Shown: positions 8,623-17,961 of the stretch, one piece after another
Layout: each line of letters starts with the position of its first letter
Numbering within the stretch: position 1 is the first letter of the stretch
Translations under genes and position numbers: made by a program
DNA from: Cyanobacteria bacterium REEB417
GTDB taxonomy: Bacteria; Cyanobacteriota; Cyanobacteriia; PCC-6307; Cyanobiaceae
Length of the DNA: 64,000 bases
Direction of reading: 5' to 3'
NCBI GenBank assembly: GCA_018970945.1
Contig: JAGWVJ010000003.1
Coordinates: 1-64,000, forward strand
The notes under the pieces: model-generated
The model's input: the letters and a program-made list of their open reading frames with translations, nothing else
Databases searched by the model: none
What the model was told of the DNA's origin: nothing

Positions 8623-8871
8623 TCAGATCTCAAGCAGTCCATCGGTTTCGGGGCTGTTGCAGCTGCTGAACAGCCTGTTCAGGTCGGCCGGCACCATCAG
8701 CACGCTGGTGGCCAACAGATCGGGATGCTCCTCCAGGCAGAGCAGCCATTCACGAAATTCCTCGTTCAGGGCGTAGCTCTCCTCGTAGTGTTCGAGGGCA
8801 TCGAGTGTTGCGCCACGGGCCAGTGCCCAGCTCACGGCGACCGTTAGTCGGCGCTCGATTGCTGCGTCCAT
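8623..8871 (-). CDS. Conserved small protein of unknown function (82 aa)
   Basis: An 82-residue acidic protein with a helical middle (LEHYEESYALNEEFREWLLCLEEHP), no membrane segment and no metal motif. I do not recognise the family. It starts at ATG 8871 and lies on the same strand as the helicase gene, 88 bases after that gene's stop, so it may be the last gene of that transcript. Composition and codon use are like its neighbours. Confidence 0.65.
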   Translation of the reverse strand: MDAAIERRLTVAVSWALARGATLDALEHYEESYALNEEFREWLLCLEEHPDLLATSVLMVPADLNRLFSSCNSPETDGLLEI

Positions 8872-8959
8872 GATTCACCGTCCCCAGGTGGTCGGACCAC
8901 GCTGGCTGGTGGCGGGCCGATCGGCGGTGTTGGTTGACACAACGTCGCAGATTGCCTGC

Positions 8960-10402
8960 TCATGCGGGCCGCCGTTGCTGCACAAAACGCGGCAGCTGGG
9001 GGCCGTTCATCGCCAGGACGGCGCCCGCTGCGTCGGCGATGGCCGCCGGCGGCCCCTGCGATTCCCCACCGACTGGGCAGGCCCCTGCCGCATCGGTCAC
9101 CAGCAGGCTGCGGGCCCTCAGCAGGTAGGGCTCGCTGAGCGACCAGCTGCGGGCATGGCTGATCAACAGGGGGTCGGCAGGGGCATACACAAACGACGGG
9201 TGCCGCGGAACCGGCTCGGAACTGGCCTGGTCGCCATGCAGGCGCACCGCGCGGGTGATGGCTTGCACAAAGCGGCTGCGGGTCACCACGGTGCTGAGGT
9301 AGGCCACCACCCGTAGCCGCGGCGCGTCGAAGCCCTCGGAGCACATGTCGATGCTCACCAGCCAGTCGGCTTGGCCCGCCTTGAAGGCGACCAGCCGTGC
9401 TTCGGCCTCGGGGTCGAGCGAGTGCACCAGCAGCGCACGGTCGCCCTGCTCGAGCAGCAGCTGGGTGATCTGCCGGGCATGGGCGATGTCACGTGCGATC
9501 ACCAGGCCCCCGGCCTCGGGATGCTGGAGCTGGCGCACCTGCTCCAGCCGGTCGCGGGCCTGGAGCAGAACCCGTTGGGCAATGCTGCTGGCATCGGCCA
9601 ACCGGATCGCCCGCCGCAGGTTGCGGGCACGCCAGCTTTCCCGGGTCTCCGATGACAGGCACGAGCGTTCGGGAGCGTCGCTGGCATCGGGGCGGGCGTG
9701 GTCCACCCATCCATCCTGAAAGCGAAACTCGAGGGGCCGCACATCCCCGGCGGCAATCAGTTGGCGCGGTTCCACGCAGAGGTCGGGCACGATCCGCTCC
9801 ACCAGCTCACCGGCTTCGCGCACCTGCACCCGTCTGGCGGCGCAGAAGCCCAGCTGGTCGGCACGGAATGGCGTACCGGTGAGCCCAAGCCTTAGAGCGG
9901 CCGTGCTGCTCAGGCAGTCGAACGCGTGGCCCCAGGCGGCGGCCTCGGGATCGTCGGGGTCGATGCCCAGATGGTGCACTTCGTCGGCGATCGCCAGCCA
10001 GGGCGTGGTGTGCCATTGCCGCAGCTGATGCTCCAGGGTCAACCGGTGCAATGCCGCGCTCTGGTAGCTCAGCAGCAGGCCTGCCGCCGGAGCCGGCTCT
10101 GCCTGCCCCGACCAGTCGCTGAGTGGCAGACCGAGCCGCTCAGCCGCCTGCAGCCACTGACCGGCGATGGCGGTGCGGTGGCAGAACACCACAAAGCGTT
10201 CGACCCGCCCTTCACGCCGCAGTTGCTGCACGCCCAGCAGGGCGCCAAGGGTCTTGCCCGCCCCTGGCCCGGCGTGGATCAGCACATCCTGGCTACCGCC
10301 GCCCTGCAGCAGACGGGAGCGCAGCAGCTGGATCAGCCTGCTCTGCCACTGGCGCGGCTGCAGCGGCGGCCGCCCGCTCAAGGCAAACGAAAGAGAACCC
10401 AT
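8960..10402 (-). CDS. DEAD/DEAH-type superfamily II helicase
   Basis: The 480-residue protein has the SF2 helicase motifs: Walker A GPGAGKT (Lys50), motif Ia-like VVFCHRTAIAGQW, DEVH (about 140-143), TGTPFR (175-180), a later VSIDMCSEGFDAP (motif V) and QAITRAVR (motif VI). It resembles the type III restriction-subunit/UvrB-like ATPase core, but no nuclease or specificity domain is attached and no methylase is nearby. It probably remodels DNA or RNA; the exact role is unknown. The start is ATG 10402, divergent from a 63-aa gene. Confidence 0.85.
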   Translation of the reverse strand: MGSLSFALSGRPPLQPRQWQSRLIQLLRSRLLQGGGSQDVLIHAGPGAGKTLGALLGVQQLRREGRVERFVVFCHRTAIAGQWLQAAERLGLPLSDWSGQAEPAPAAGLLLSYQSAALHRLTLEHQLRQWHTTPWLAIADEVHHLGIDPDDPEAAAWGHAFDCLSSTAALRLGLTGTPFRADQLGFCAARRVQVREAGELVERIVPDLCVEPRQLIAAGDVRPLEFRFQDGWVDHARPDASDAPERSCLSSETRESWRARNLRRAIRLADASSIAQRVLLQARDRLEQVRQLQHPEAGGLVIARDIAHARQITQLLLEQGDRALLVHSLDPEAEARLVAFKAGQADWLVSIDMCSEGFDAPRLRVVAYLSTVVTRSRFVQAITRAVRLHGDQASSEPVPRHPSFVYAPADPLLISHARSWSLSEPYLLRARSLLVTDAAGACPVGGESQGPPAAIADAAGAVLAMNGPQLPRFVQQRRPA

Positions 10403-10478
10403 GGCCGCATTATTGAGTGTTCTGGCCTATGGGCATCGGGGCGGGCGTTCCTAACTTCGGGCCAACACGGGTCAGCCC

Positions 10479-10670
10479 ATGGATTCCTTCAATGCCGGCG
10501 CTCCGCGCCACAACAGCGGGACTCCTGCCCAGCGCCGCCACCTGCTCGAGCTCTGCTGGCAGCACGAATGCGACATCGATCCGATGATCCTGCGGGCCAG
10601 ACAGCTGCGGCATCAGGGGGCCTGGCCCCAGGCGGTCTGCCTGGAGCAGGAACTGCTCCCGCTTTTCTGA
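10479..10670 (+). CDS. Small protein of unknown function (63 aa)
   Basis: A 63-residue product with HLLELCWQHECDIDP in its middle and an acidic C-terminus (CLEQELLPLF). It has no signal peptide or membrane segment, and two of its three cysteines lie close together (CWQHEC). The start is ATG 10479 in a divergent arrangement with the helicase gene. I do not recognise it. It is plausible as a picocyanobacterial small protein because codon use matches its neighbours and nothing else occupies the interval. Confidence 0.5.
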   Translation: MDSFNAGAPRHNSGTPAQRRHLLELCWQHECDIDPMILRARQLRHQGAWPQAVCLEQELLPLF

Positions 10671-10742
10671 GTGACGGGTCTTGCGTCACCGGTCTTGCCC
10701 CTCTGGTCTGAGCGCGCCCGGTGGGGGTGTGCGCACAAAGCG

Positions 10743-10758
10743 CCGCAAACGATTGCGG
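10743..10758. promoter_or_regulatory. Inverted repeat upstream of pntA
   Basis: CCGCAA (10743-10748) and TTGCGG (10753-10758) form a perfect 6-bp inverted repeat around ACGA, 70 bases before the pntA start. It could be an operator half-site pair or a small leader hairpin. The surrounding 157-bp spacer holds nothing else that I can identify except a GGGAGG ribosome-binding sequence at 10815-10820 in front of pntA. Confidence 0.35.
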
Positions 10759-10827
10759 TTAACGCTCCCTTCACTTCCAAATGGAGGGCGATGGGATCCC
10801 TGTTGATCGGGGTCGGGAGGTGATGGT

Positions 10828-12012
10828 GTGTTGACAGTGCTGGTGCCCCGCGAAACCCGCCGGGGCGAGCTGCGGGTGGCCGCCACCCCGGAGACCGTCA
10901 AAGCGCTTGTGGCTGCTGGCCTGACGCCGTTGCTCGAGTCCGGGGCGGGCGAGACGGCTGGCTACACCGATGCGGCCTACGCGGCTGCCGGTGCCCGCTT
11001 GATCGATGCCGGGTCGGCCGACTGGTCGGCAGCTGATGTGGTGCTCTGCGTTGCCCCACCCCAGCCTGAGCAGCTGCAGCAGCTCAAGCCCGGTGCCCTG
11101 CTGGTGGGTCTGCTGGAGCCCTATGGGGCCTCAGCCCTGCTGCAGCTGCTCACCGACCGCCGCCTTTCGGCGGTGGCCATGGAGCTGCTGCCCCGCATCA
11201 GCCGCGCGCAGAGCATGGATGTGCTCTCATCGCAGGCCAACATCGCCGGCTACAAGGCGGTGCTGCTGGCGGCGGCCGCGCTCAACCGCTACGTACCGAT
11301 GCTGATGACGGCCGCCGGTACGATTCAGCCGGCACGGGCGCTGGTGCTGGGTGCGGGGGTGGCAGGCCTGCAGGCGGTCGCCACGGCGCGGCGTCTGGGG
11401 GCCGTGGTCTACGTGAGCGATGTGCGGCCTGCCGCCAAGGAACAGGTCGAGTCGCTGGGCGGCCGCTTCATCGAGCCGCCGGTCGAGCAGGAGCGGCCCG
11501 CCGAGGCCGGCGGCTATGCCCTGGCTGCGTCGGAGGCCTTCCTGGCGGCTCAGCGGCAGCAGCTGGCCGAACAGCTGGCCCTGGCCGATCTGGTGATCTG
11601 CACCGCCCAGGTGCCGGGCAAACCGGCGCCCCGCCTGATCAGTGACGCCATGCTCGCCGGCATGAAACCCGGCTCGGTTGTCGTCGACCTGGCGGTGGCC
11701 CAGGGGGGCAACTGCGAGGGCAGCGTTCCCGGCGAAATGGTCGTCCGTCACGGCGTTCAGCTGATCGGTGCCGATGGCCTACCCAGCAGCGTCGCCAACC
11801 ACGCCAGCGCCCTCTACTCCCGCAATCTGTTGGCCCTGCTGCAGCACCTGCTGGCGGCTGCCCAGGGGGCCGAGGCCAGCGTCCCCAGCCTCGGCATCGA
11901 TCCAGAGGATCCGATCCTGGCGGGCTGCCTGATCAGCCATGGGGGCCGCTGCCTGCGACCCGATCTGCTTCCGGCTAGCGAGCAGTCCTCACCCTCCCTT
12001 GCACCGGTCTGA
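10828..12012 (+). CDS. pntA: NAD(P) transhydrogenase subunit alpha, NAD-binding part
   Basis: The 394-residue protein has the alanine dehydrogenase/PntA N-terminal domain (VPRETRRGELRVAATPETV) and the NAD-binding GAGVAGLQAVATARRLGA, and it ends before the membrane helices. It is domain I of the proton-translocating transhydrogenase that links NADH/NADP+ to the membrane potential. In cyanobacteria the alpha subunit is split, and the membrane part follows as a separate gene 2 bases downstream. The start is GTG 10828 behind GGGAGG at a 7-base spacing. Confidence 0.93.
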   Translation: MLTVLVPRETRRGELRVAATPETVKALVAAGLTPLLESGAGETAGYTDAAYAAAGARLIDAGSADWSAADVVLCVAPPQPEQLQQLKPGALLVGLLEPYGASALLQLLTDRRLSAVAMELLPRISRAQSMDVLSSQANIAGYKAVLLAAAALNRYVPMLMTAAGTIQPARALVLGAGVAGLQAVATARRLGAVVYVSDVRPAAKEQVESLGGRFIEPPVEQERPAEAGGYALAASEAFLAAQRQQLAEQLALADLVICTAQVPGKPAPRLISDAMLAGMKPGSVVVDLAVAQGGNCEGSVPGEMVVRHGVQLIGADGLPSSVANHASALYSRNLLALLQHLLAAAQGAEASVPSLGIDPEDPILAGCLISHGGRCLRPDLLPASEQSSPSLAPV

Positions 12013-12014
12013 CC

Positions 12015-12359
12015 ATGAGCTCGTTGTCACAAGCCCTCTGGGTGCTGCTGCTCGGCAGCCTGCTGGGCTTTGAACTGATCGGCAAGGTGCCCCCCACCCT
12101 GCACACGCCCCTGATGAGCGGGGCCAACGCCATCAGCGGCATCACCGTGCTGGCCTCCCTGAGCCTGATTGCCCAGGCCGACGGAAACCCTGCCCTGCTG
12201 CTACTGGGGGCGGGGTCGCTGGCGTTCGCCCTGTTCAACGTGATCGGTGGCTTTGTGGTCACCGATCGCATGCTGGCGATGTTCGGGCCCAAATCCTCCG
12301 GGCCCAAATCAGCCGGGCGCAACGCGTCCAGTTCCAAGCCCTCGAGCGCCAAGTCATGA
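12015..12359 (+). CDS. pntA2: NAD(P) transhydrogenase subunit alpha part 2 (membrane part)
   Basis: The 114-residue protein has about three transmembrane segments (residues 8-22, 36-54 and 60-82). It contains FELIGKVPPTLHTPLMSGANAISG, the conserved PntA membrane signature, and forms part of the proton channel of transhydrogenase. The C-terminus is a low-complexity Ser/Lys tail with a repeated GPKS. Its TGA overlaps the pntB ATG by 4 bases, which suggests translational coupling. Confidence 0.92.
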   Translation: MSSLSQALWVLLLGSLLGFELIGKVPPTLHTPLMSGANAISGITVLASLSLIAQADGNPALLLLGAGSLAFALFNVIGGFVVTDRMLAMFGPKSSGPKSAGRNASSSKPSSAKS

Positions 12360-13804
12360 ACCCCACTGTTGTCTTGAGCTACGCCATCGATCTGGTGGCG
12401 GTGTTGCTGTTGGCCCTGGGGCTCAAGGGGCTCTCCAAGGTGCGCTCGGCCCGCTCGGCCAATGGGCTGGCGGCCCTGGCCATGGGCCTGGCGGTGTTGG
12501 GCCTGCTGATGCAGCAACAGCTCAGCCTTGAGGCCTGGCTATGGATCGCCGGGGGCACCGCCATCGGCGGCCTGGCGGGATGGCTGCTGGCCCAACGGGT
12601 GCCCATGACCGCCATGCCCGAGACCGTCGCCCTGTTCAACGGCTGCGGCGGCATGGCGTCGTTGCTGGTGGCTGTGGCGGTGGCGTTGTTTCAGAGCACA
12701 ACGGGGACCCTCAGCGACACCGCTGTGCTGGTCGAGCGCCTGTCGATCGTGATTTCGGTGTTCGTCGGTGCGATCACCTTCAGTGGCTCGATCGTGGCGA
12801 TGGGCAAGCTGCAGGGGTGGATCTCCACCCCGGGCTGGACCCAGAGCCCGGTGCGCCACGGGGTCAACATCACCTTGGCCGTGGCGGCTCTGGTCGGAGC
12901 TGTGGCGCTTCCGGCCGATCCAGCCGGTCCAGTTCTGTGGCTGTTGGTGGCTGCCTCCACCGTGCTGGGCATCGGGGTGACCCTGCCGATCGGCGGTGCC
13001 GACATGCCCGTCGTGATCTCGTTGCTCAACAGCTACTCGGGCGTTGCCGCCGCCGCTGCCGGCTTCGTGGTGGGCAGCCAGCTGCTGATCGTGGCCGGTG
13101 CCATGGTTGGTGCGGCGGGCCTGATCCTGACCCAGGTGATGTGCACCGCCATGAACCGCTCGCTGGTGAGCGTGCTGTTCGGCGGTGCCCTGGGAGCCAG
13201 CGCAGCCGGGCATGTGGGTGGGGGTGGTGACGAAGCCGGCTACACCCGCATTACCAGTTGCAGCGCCGAGGAGTGCGCCATGGCCCTCGAAACCGCCGAG
13301 CGGGTGGTGTTTGTGCCTGGTTATGGCCTGGCGGTGGCCCAGGCCCAGCACACCCTGCGGGAGCTCTCGAAGCTGCTCGAGGCCAACGGTGCCGAGGTGA
13401 GCTACGCCATCCACCCGGTGGCGGGCCGCATGCCCGGTCATATGAACGTGCTGCTGGCCGAGGCCGATGTGCCCTACGAGCAGCTCATCGAGATGGACGC
13501 CATCAACCCCGAGTTTCCGCGCACCGATGTGGTGATCGTGCTGGGGGCCAACGACGTCGTGAACCCCGACGCCAAGAGCGATCCCACCAGCCCCCTGTTC
13601 GGCATGCCGGTGCTGGAGGTCGACCAGGCGCGTCAGGTGTTCGTGGTCAAGCGCAGCCTGGGCGCGGGGTATGCGGGCATCAAGAACGCCCTGTTCGAGC
13701 TGCCCCAGACGGCCATGGTCTTCGGCGATGCCAAGGCGGTGCTGGCCGGCCTGGTGAGTGAGCTGCGGGAGCTGGGGGTGGGCAAGAAGCCCGCGGCGGT
13801 CTGA
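12356..13804 (+). CDS. pntB: NAD(P) transhydrogenase subunit beta
   Basis: The 482-residue protein has an N-terminal membrane domain of roughly nine helices (up to about residue 280) and a C-terminal NADP(H)-binding domain with VPGYGLAVAQAQH and HPVAGRMPGHMNVLLAEA, followed by GANDVVNPDA. Together with the two PntA parts it forms the proton-translocating transhydrogenase in the membrane. It begins with a 4-base ATGA overlap with pntA2. The hydrolase gene 4 bases downstream is probably in the same operon. Confidence 0.95.
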   Translation: MNPTVVLSYAIDLVAVLLLALGLKGLSKVRSARSANGLAALAMGLAVLGLLMQQQLSLEAWLWIAGGTAIGGLAGWLLAQRVPMTAMPETVALFNGCGGMASLLVAVAVALFQSTTGTLSDTAVLVERLSIVISVFVGAITFSGSIVAMGKLQGWISTPGWTQSPVRHGVNITLAVAALVGAVALPADPAGPVLWLLVAASTVLGIGVTLPIGGADMPVVISLLNSYSGVAAAAAGFVVGSQLLIVAGAMVGAAGLILTQVMCTAMNRSLVSVLFGGALGASAAGHVGGGGDEAGYTRITSCSAEECAMALETAERVVFVPGYGLAVAQAQHTLRELSKLLEANGAEVSYAIHPVAGRMPGHMNVLLAEADVPYEQLIEMDAINPEFPRTDVVIVLGANDVVNPDAKSDPTSPLFGMPVLEVDQARQVFVVKRSLGAGYAGIKNALFELPQTAMVFGDAKAVLAGLVSELRELGVGKKPAAV

Positions 13805-13808
13805 AGCG

Positions 13809-14813
13809 ATGGGGCCGTTGGGTCTGCCTCCCTTTCGTCCCCGGTTTCCCTGGCTCAGCCCTGACCTGCAGACCCTGCGCGACAGCCTGCGCCCCCAGCC
13901 TGTGTTGCTGCCCCGGGCGCAGCAGCGCTGTCTGATCCCGGTCGCGGGGGGTGAGCTGCTGGCGTGGTGGGCCCTGCCCCAGCGGCCGCCCCAGGCTGTG
14001 GTGCTTCTGGTGCATGGTCTTGGCGGCAACAGCGAGAGCGTGGGGGTGCGCCGCCTGGCGGCCCTGCTCCTGCAGCGCGGCCTGGCGGTGCTGCGGCTCA
14101 ACCTGCGCGGCGCAGGGGTGGGGCGCGATTTGGCTTCGGGCAGTTATGCGGCCCGATGCAACAGCGATCTGCTGCCGGTGCTGGCCCAGGCCCGTCAGCT
14201 GGCCCGGGGACTGCCCCTGGTTGGTGTGGGGTTTTCGTTGGGCGGCACCGTGCTGCTCAACGCCGTGCTCGCCAACCCTGCCGGTCTCGACGGGGTGGTG
14301 GCCCTGAGTGCCCCGCTGGACCTGGCCGCCAGCTGCCGTCATATGCAGCGACGCCGCAATCGGCCCTACCTGTGGGTGGTGGTGCAGCGCCTGCGGCGCC
14401 AGGTCTCAGCTGACCCAGCCGGCCTGACCGCGTCAGAGCGCCGTGCCCTGGACGCCGCACCGGGCTGGAGCCTGGAAGGTTTTGACGCGGCCATCACCGC
14501 ACCGCGCTGGGGCTACGACGCCGTGGAGCACTACTACGCCGCTGCCAGTCCCCTGCCGCAGCTGCACAAGGTCGTGACCGCCCTGCCGCCCTGCCTGGTG
14601 CTGCAGGCCGCCGATGACCCCTGGGTGCCCGCCGCTCCGGCGGTGGCCCTGGCCGAGGCCTGGTCTCGATGCCCGTCCATGCTGGTCGTGTTGCCCCCCC
14701 GGGGCGGTCATAACGGGTTTCATGGCACCGGTGATCATGCCCAGGCTGGTGCGGCGGCCAGTTGGAGCGATCGGCTCACCGCCAGCTGGATCGCCCAGCA
14801 GCTGGGCGGTTGA
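13809..14813 (+). CDS. YheT-type alpha/beta hydrolase
   Basis: The 334-residue protein has the UPF0017/YheT pattern: FRPRFPWLSPDLQTL near the N-terminus, HGLGGNSES as oxyanion region, LNLRGAG, and the nucleophile elbow GFSLGG (Ser143). The late Asp (ADDPWVP) and His (GGHNGF) complete the triad. The substrate is unknown; the family includes esterases. ATG 13809 is used because homology starts at LPPFRPRF. It follows pntB by 4 bases. Confidence 0.88.
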   Translation: MGPLGLPPFRPRFPWLSPDLQTLRDSLRPQPVLLPRAQQRCLIPVAGGELLAWWALPQRPPQAVVLLVHGLGGNSESVGVRRLAALLLQRGLAVLRLNLRGAGVGRDLASGSYAARCNSDLLPVLAQARQLARGLPLVGVGFSLGGTVLLNAVLANPAGLDGVVALSAPLDLAASCRHMQRRRNRPYLWVVVQRLRRQVSADPAGLTASERRALDAAPGWSLEGFDAAITAPRWGYDAVEHYYAAASPLPQLHKVVTALPPCLVLQAADDPWVPAAPAVALAEAWSRCPSMLVVLPPRGGHNGFHGTGDHAQAGAAASWSDRLTASWIAQQLGG

Positions 14814-14822
14814 TCGCGCCGC

Positions 14823-15167
14823 TCAGCCAGCCGTGGCCAGGTTGTAGCGCTGCACAATCCAGGCCTCGATCGGAGAGCCGCCGATCAGATGGTCATCGAC
14901 GATGCGCTGGAGCCGTTCGGGGGTGACGCCGCCGTAGACGATGCCGTCGGGCCAGATCAGCAGCACCGGTCCCTGGCAGCAGATGCGCAGGCAGTCGGCC
15001 TTGCTGCGCAGCACGATGCCTCCGGGCCGGGCCGGGTCCTCCAGGCCCCGCTCACGCACCAGGCGTTTCAGGGTGTCCCAGCTGGCGACGCCGACCTGGG
15101 GATCGGGGTTGCAGAGCGCCTTGGTCGGGGTGGCGCACAGCAGCAGGTGATGGGAGACGGGGCTCAA
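14823..15167 (-). CDS. Thioredoxin-like [2Fe-2S] ferredoxin domain protein
   Basis: The 114-residue protein starts [14 protein letters not shown] and continues to [20 protein letters not shown] and YGGVTPE. The cysteines at 11, 19, 59 and 63 follow the Cys-x7-Cys and Cys-x3-Cys spacing of thioredoxin-fold [2Fe-2S] ferredoxins, with an extra Cys64. It may serve as an electron carrier. Its start overlaps the dxr stop by 4 bases, so it is co-transcribed with dxr, whose MEP pathway later uses Fe-S enzymes. A link to isoprenoid synthesis is inference only. Confidence 0.85.
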   Translation of the reverse strand: MSPVSHHLLLCATPTKALCNPDPQVGVASWDTLKRLVRERGLEDPARPGGIVLRSKADCLRICCQGPVLLIWPDGIVYGGVTPERLQRIVDDHLIGGSPIEAWIVQRYNLATAG

Positions 15168-16390
15168 GCCGCCACCAGGGCTGCAGCCTCGCGCACCGCC
15201 TGACGGGCCCAGGCGTCGACCGCCAGCACGTCGTCCAGAGAGGGGGAGGTCATCAGATCGACCCGGTGGCGATCACACACCCCGTCGATCAGTTCGGGAA
15301 TGTCGAGGAAATGGATCTGTTCGTCCAGAAACAGCGCCACGGCCTGTTCGTTGGCGGCGTTCATCACCGCCGGCATGGTGCCGCCGGCGCGCCCTGCGGC
15401 ATAGGCCAGCGCCATGCAGGGGTAGCGCGCGGGGTCAGGTTTGCGGAAGGTGAGGGAGCCCACTTCGGTGAGATCCAGCCTCCGCCATGGGGTCTCCAGA
15501 CGCTTGGGCCAGCTGAGGCAATAGAGGATCGGCAGCTTCATGTCGGGCCAGCCCAGTTGGCCCAGCACCGAGCTGTCGGCCAGCTCGACCATCGAGTGGA
15601 TGATCGACTGGGGGTGGATCACGATCTCGATCTGGTCGTAGTCCAGGCCGAACAGGTAGTGGGCCTCGATGACTTCGAGGCCCTTGTTCATCAGGGAGGC
15701 GCTGTCGACGGTGATCTTGCGCCCCATGCTCCAGTTGGGATGGCTGGTGGCATCGGCCACGGTCGCTTTGATCAGGTCTTCAGGGGCCCAGTCCCTGAAC
15801 GCGCCGCCGCTGGCGGTCAGCTGGATGCGGCGCAGGCCAGGGGTGGGGGTGCCGGTGCTGAGGCGCGCCGTTTCGGCGTAGGGCGTGCCCTGCAGGCATT
15901 GAAAGATTGCCGAGTGCTCCGAGTCGGCCGGCAGCAGCCGCGAGCCACTTTTGGCCAGCTCGGGCAGCACCACCGGCCCCGCGGCGATCAGGGTTTCCTT
16001 GTTGGCCAGGGCCAGGTCCTTGCCGGCGCGGATGGCGGCCAGGGTGGGCAACAGGCCGGCGCATCCGACGATGCCCGTCACCACCAGATCAGCCGTGGTC
16101 CAGGCGGCCGCGGCACAGAGGCCGTCGTTGCCACCCAGCAACGCGGGCAGGCGGGTGGGGCGCTCAGCAGGGTCAAGACCGTCGAGCCGCTCGCGCAGCT
16201 CGCCGACGCGGTCGGGGTCGGCGAGCGCCACCACCTCAGGGGCGTGGCGCTGGATCTGCCGGACCAACAGGTCCAGGTTGTTGCCGGCGGTGAGCGCCAC
16301 CACCTTGAAGCGATCGGGGAACTCCTCGGCCAGCTCGAGCGTCTGGGTGCCGATCGACCCGGTGGAGCCAAGCACGGAGAGGGCTTTCAC
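15164..16390 (-). CDS. dxr: 1-deoxy-D-xylulose 5-phosphate reductoisomerase
   Basis: The 408-residue protein starts [19 protein letters not shown] (NADPH site) and has [49 protein letters not shown] in sequence and [12 protein letters not shown], all diagnostic of Dxr. It converts DXP to MEP, the second step of plastid-type isoprenoid synthesis, needing NADPH and a divalent metal. Length is normal. It starts at ATG 16390 and precedes the ferredoxin-like gene on the same strand with a 4-base overlap. Confidence 0.96.
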   Translation of the reverse strand: MKALSVLGSTGSIGTQTLELAEEFPDRFKVVALTAGNNLDLLVRQIQRHAPEVVALADPDRVGELRERLDGLDPAERPTRLPALLGGNDGLCAAAAWTTADLVVTGIVGCAGLLPTLAAIRAGKDLALANKETLIAAGPVVLPELAKSGSRLLPADSEHSAIFQCLQGTPYAETARLSTGTPTPGLRRIQLTASGGAFRDWAPEDLIKATVADATSHPNWSMGRKITVDSASLMNKGLEVIEAHYLFGLDYDQIEIVIHPQSIIHSMVELADSSVLGQLGWPDMKLPILYCLSWPKRLETPWRRLDLTEVGSLTFRKPDPARYPCMALAYAAGRAGGTMPAVMNAANEQAVALFLDEQIHFLDIPELIDGVCDRHRVDLMTSPSLDDVLAVDAWARQAVREAAALVAA

Positions 16391-16578
16391 GGACTGGCTT
16401 CACAGGTCGCCGCCCAGTTTGTCACTCATTGAACTTGGGCTGGTCGGATCGGCATGCGGGCGCAGCGGTTGGTTTGGGTCGGTACCCAGCCAGCGCCGGC
16501 CATTGCTGAAGGGTCCCATGGCTTGAGGACATGGATCAGGCGCGGGACACTGGGCGCCACCAATCCCGAATCACTCTG

Positions 16579-17961
16579 ATGCCCAGCCCCATCTCTGAGC
16601 AGCCTGCTGGGCCAGGTCAGAACCAGGGCCATCCGACCGAGAGCTGGAGCTCGAGTCTGGGGTTCGTGTTGGCAGCCGCCGGCAGTGCCGTGGGTCTGGG
16701 CAACCTCTGGGGCTTTGCCTACCGCGCCTCCCAGGGGGGCGGGCTGGCCTTTGTGGTGCTCTATGTGGCGATCGTGCTGCTGGTGTGCCTGCCGGTGCTG
16801 ATTGCCGAGATGGTGCTGGGCCGTAGCACCGGCCATGCGCCGCTGCTGGCGCCGATCACCGCCGGTGGTCGCCGTTGGGCACCCCTGGGGTGGTTGTTCA
16901 TGGCGGCAGCGGTGGGCATCCTCAGCTACTACGCCGTGCTGATGGGCTGGACCGGCCGCACCCTGCTGCATGCCCTGCTGGTGGGCCTACCTGCTGACAT
17001 GGAGGCTTCCAAGGCGTTTTTTGCTTCAATCAGCTCTGGCGGTTCTGCGCTGCTGGGCCATGTGCTGAGCATGGCGCTGACCGGCATCGTCGTGGCCGCA
17101 GGGGTGCGCGCCGGGATCGAACGGCTCAGCCGCTGGGGCATTCCCCTGCTGTTTGTGCTGCTGCTGGTCCTGCTGATCTGGGCTGCGGGTCTGCCTGGAG
17201 CCATGGAGGGTTACCACACCTTCTTGCTCAAGTGGGATGCCAGCAAGCTGCACGATGCGACCACGATCCGCAACGCCTTCACCCAGGCGTTCTTTTCGAT
17301 CGGTGCGGGCATTGGCGCGATCCTGGCCTATGCGGCCTATCTGGACCGACGCAGTGCCATCCCCACCGAGGCGGCGGCCGTGGTGACCATGGACACAGCC
17401 GTGGGGCTGATGGCCGGTTGTGTCACCTTTCCGCTGGTGGCCAGCTTTGCCCTGGGTGATGTCGTGAGCAGCAGCACCGTGGGCACCCTGTTCATCGCCC
17501 TGCCCACCGGCATGGCCTCGCTGGGGGGCGCGGGGCGGGTCGTGGCGGTGGCGTTCTTCGGGCTGGCCTACATCGCCGCGATCACCTCGTCGGTGTCCCT
17601 GCTCGAGGTGCCGGTCGCCTCGCTGATCGACCGCCTGGGTTGGCGCCGCCCACGGGCTGTCTGGCTGGGCGTGGCAGTCATCACGGTGCTAGGGCTGCCC
17701 GCAGCGCTCGACACGGGGGTGCTCGAGCGCATGGATGCTGTGTTTGGCGGAGTGTTGCTGATTGTCGGTGGTCTCCTGCTGGCGTTGTTGCTGGGCTGGG
17801 GATCCCCGGGACGTCTGCGTCAGGACCTGCAGGCCTCGGGGACGCCACCGGCGCTGGTAGGCAGTCTGCTGTGGTTGCTGCGCTGGGTGTCTCCCTGTGC
17901 CATCAGCATCGGTCTGGTGATTTCACTGGTCGATCTGGCCCGCAGCTGGGCCGGGGGCTGA
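16579..17961 (+). CDS. Sodium-dependent transporter, NSS (SNF) family
   Basis: The 460-residue membrane protein has the NSS helix 1 signature GSAVGLGNLWGFAYRASQ, where the usual Trp-Arg-Phe-Pro is Trp-Gly-Phe-Ala. About 11-12 hydrophobic segments follow, including NAFTQAFFSIGAGIG for helix 6 and the Na2-site stretch ITSSVSLLEVP for helix 8. It should import an amino acid or related solute with sodium; the substrate is unknown. ATG 16579 is chosen over an upstream ATG at 16531 because the extra 16 residues look non-coding. The gene is divergent from dxr. Confidence 0.87.
   Translation: MPSPISEQPAGPGQNQGHPTESWSSSLGFVLAAAGSAVGLGNLWGFAYRASQGGGLAFVVLYVAIVLLVCLPVLIAEMVLGRSTGHAPLLAPITAGGRRWAPLGWLFMAAAVGILSYYAVLMGWTGRTLLHALLVGLPADMEASKAFFASISSGGSALLGHVLSMALTGIVVAAGVRAGIERLSRWGIPLLFVLLLVLLIWAAGLPGAMEGYHTFLLKWDASKLHDATTIRNAFTQAFFSIGAGIGAILAYAAYLDRRSAIPTEAAAVVTMDTAVGLMAGCVTFPLVASFALGDVVSSSTVGTLFIALPTGMASLGGAGRVVAVAFFGLAYIAAITSSVSLLEVPVASLIDRLGWRRPRAVWLGVAVITVLGLPAALDTGVLERMDAVFGGVLLIVGGLLLALLLGWGSPGRLRQDLQASGTPPALVGSLLWLLRWVSPCAISIGLVISLVDLARSWAGG

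Noticed and set aside
8960-10402. Restriction-modification or phage-defence helicase system
   Set aside because: No nuclease, methylase or specificity gene lies nearby, and both neighbours are small unrelated genes.
12539-14101. Long open frame of 520 codons on the minus strand
   Set aside because: It is antisense to pntB and the YheT-type hydrolase, with His/Arg/Gln-rich composition typical of shadow frames in high-GC DNA.
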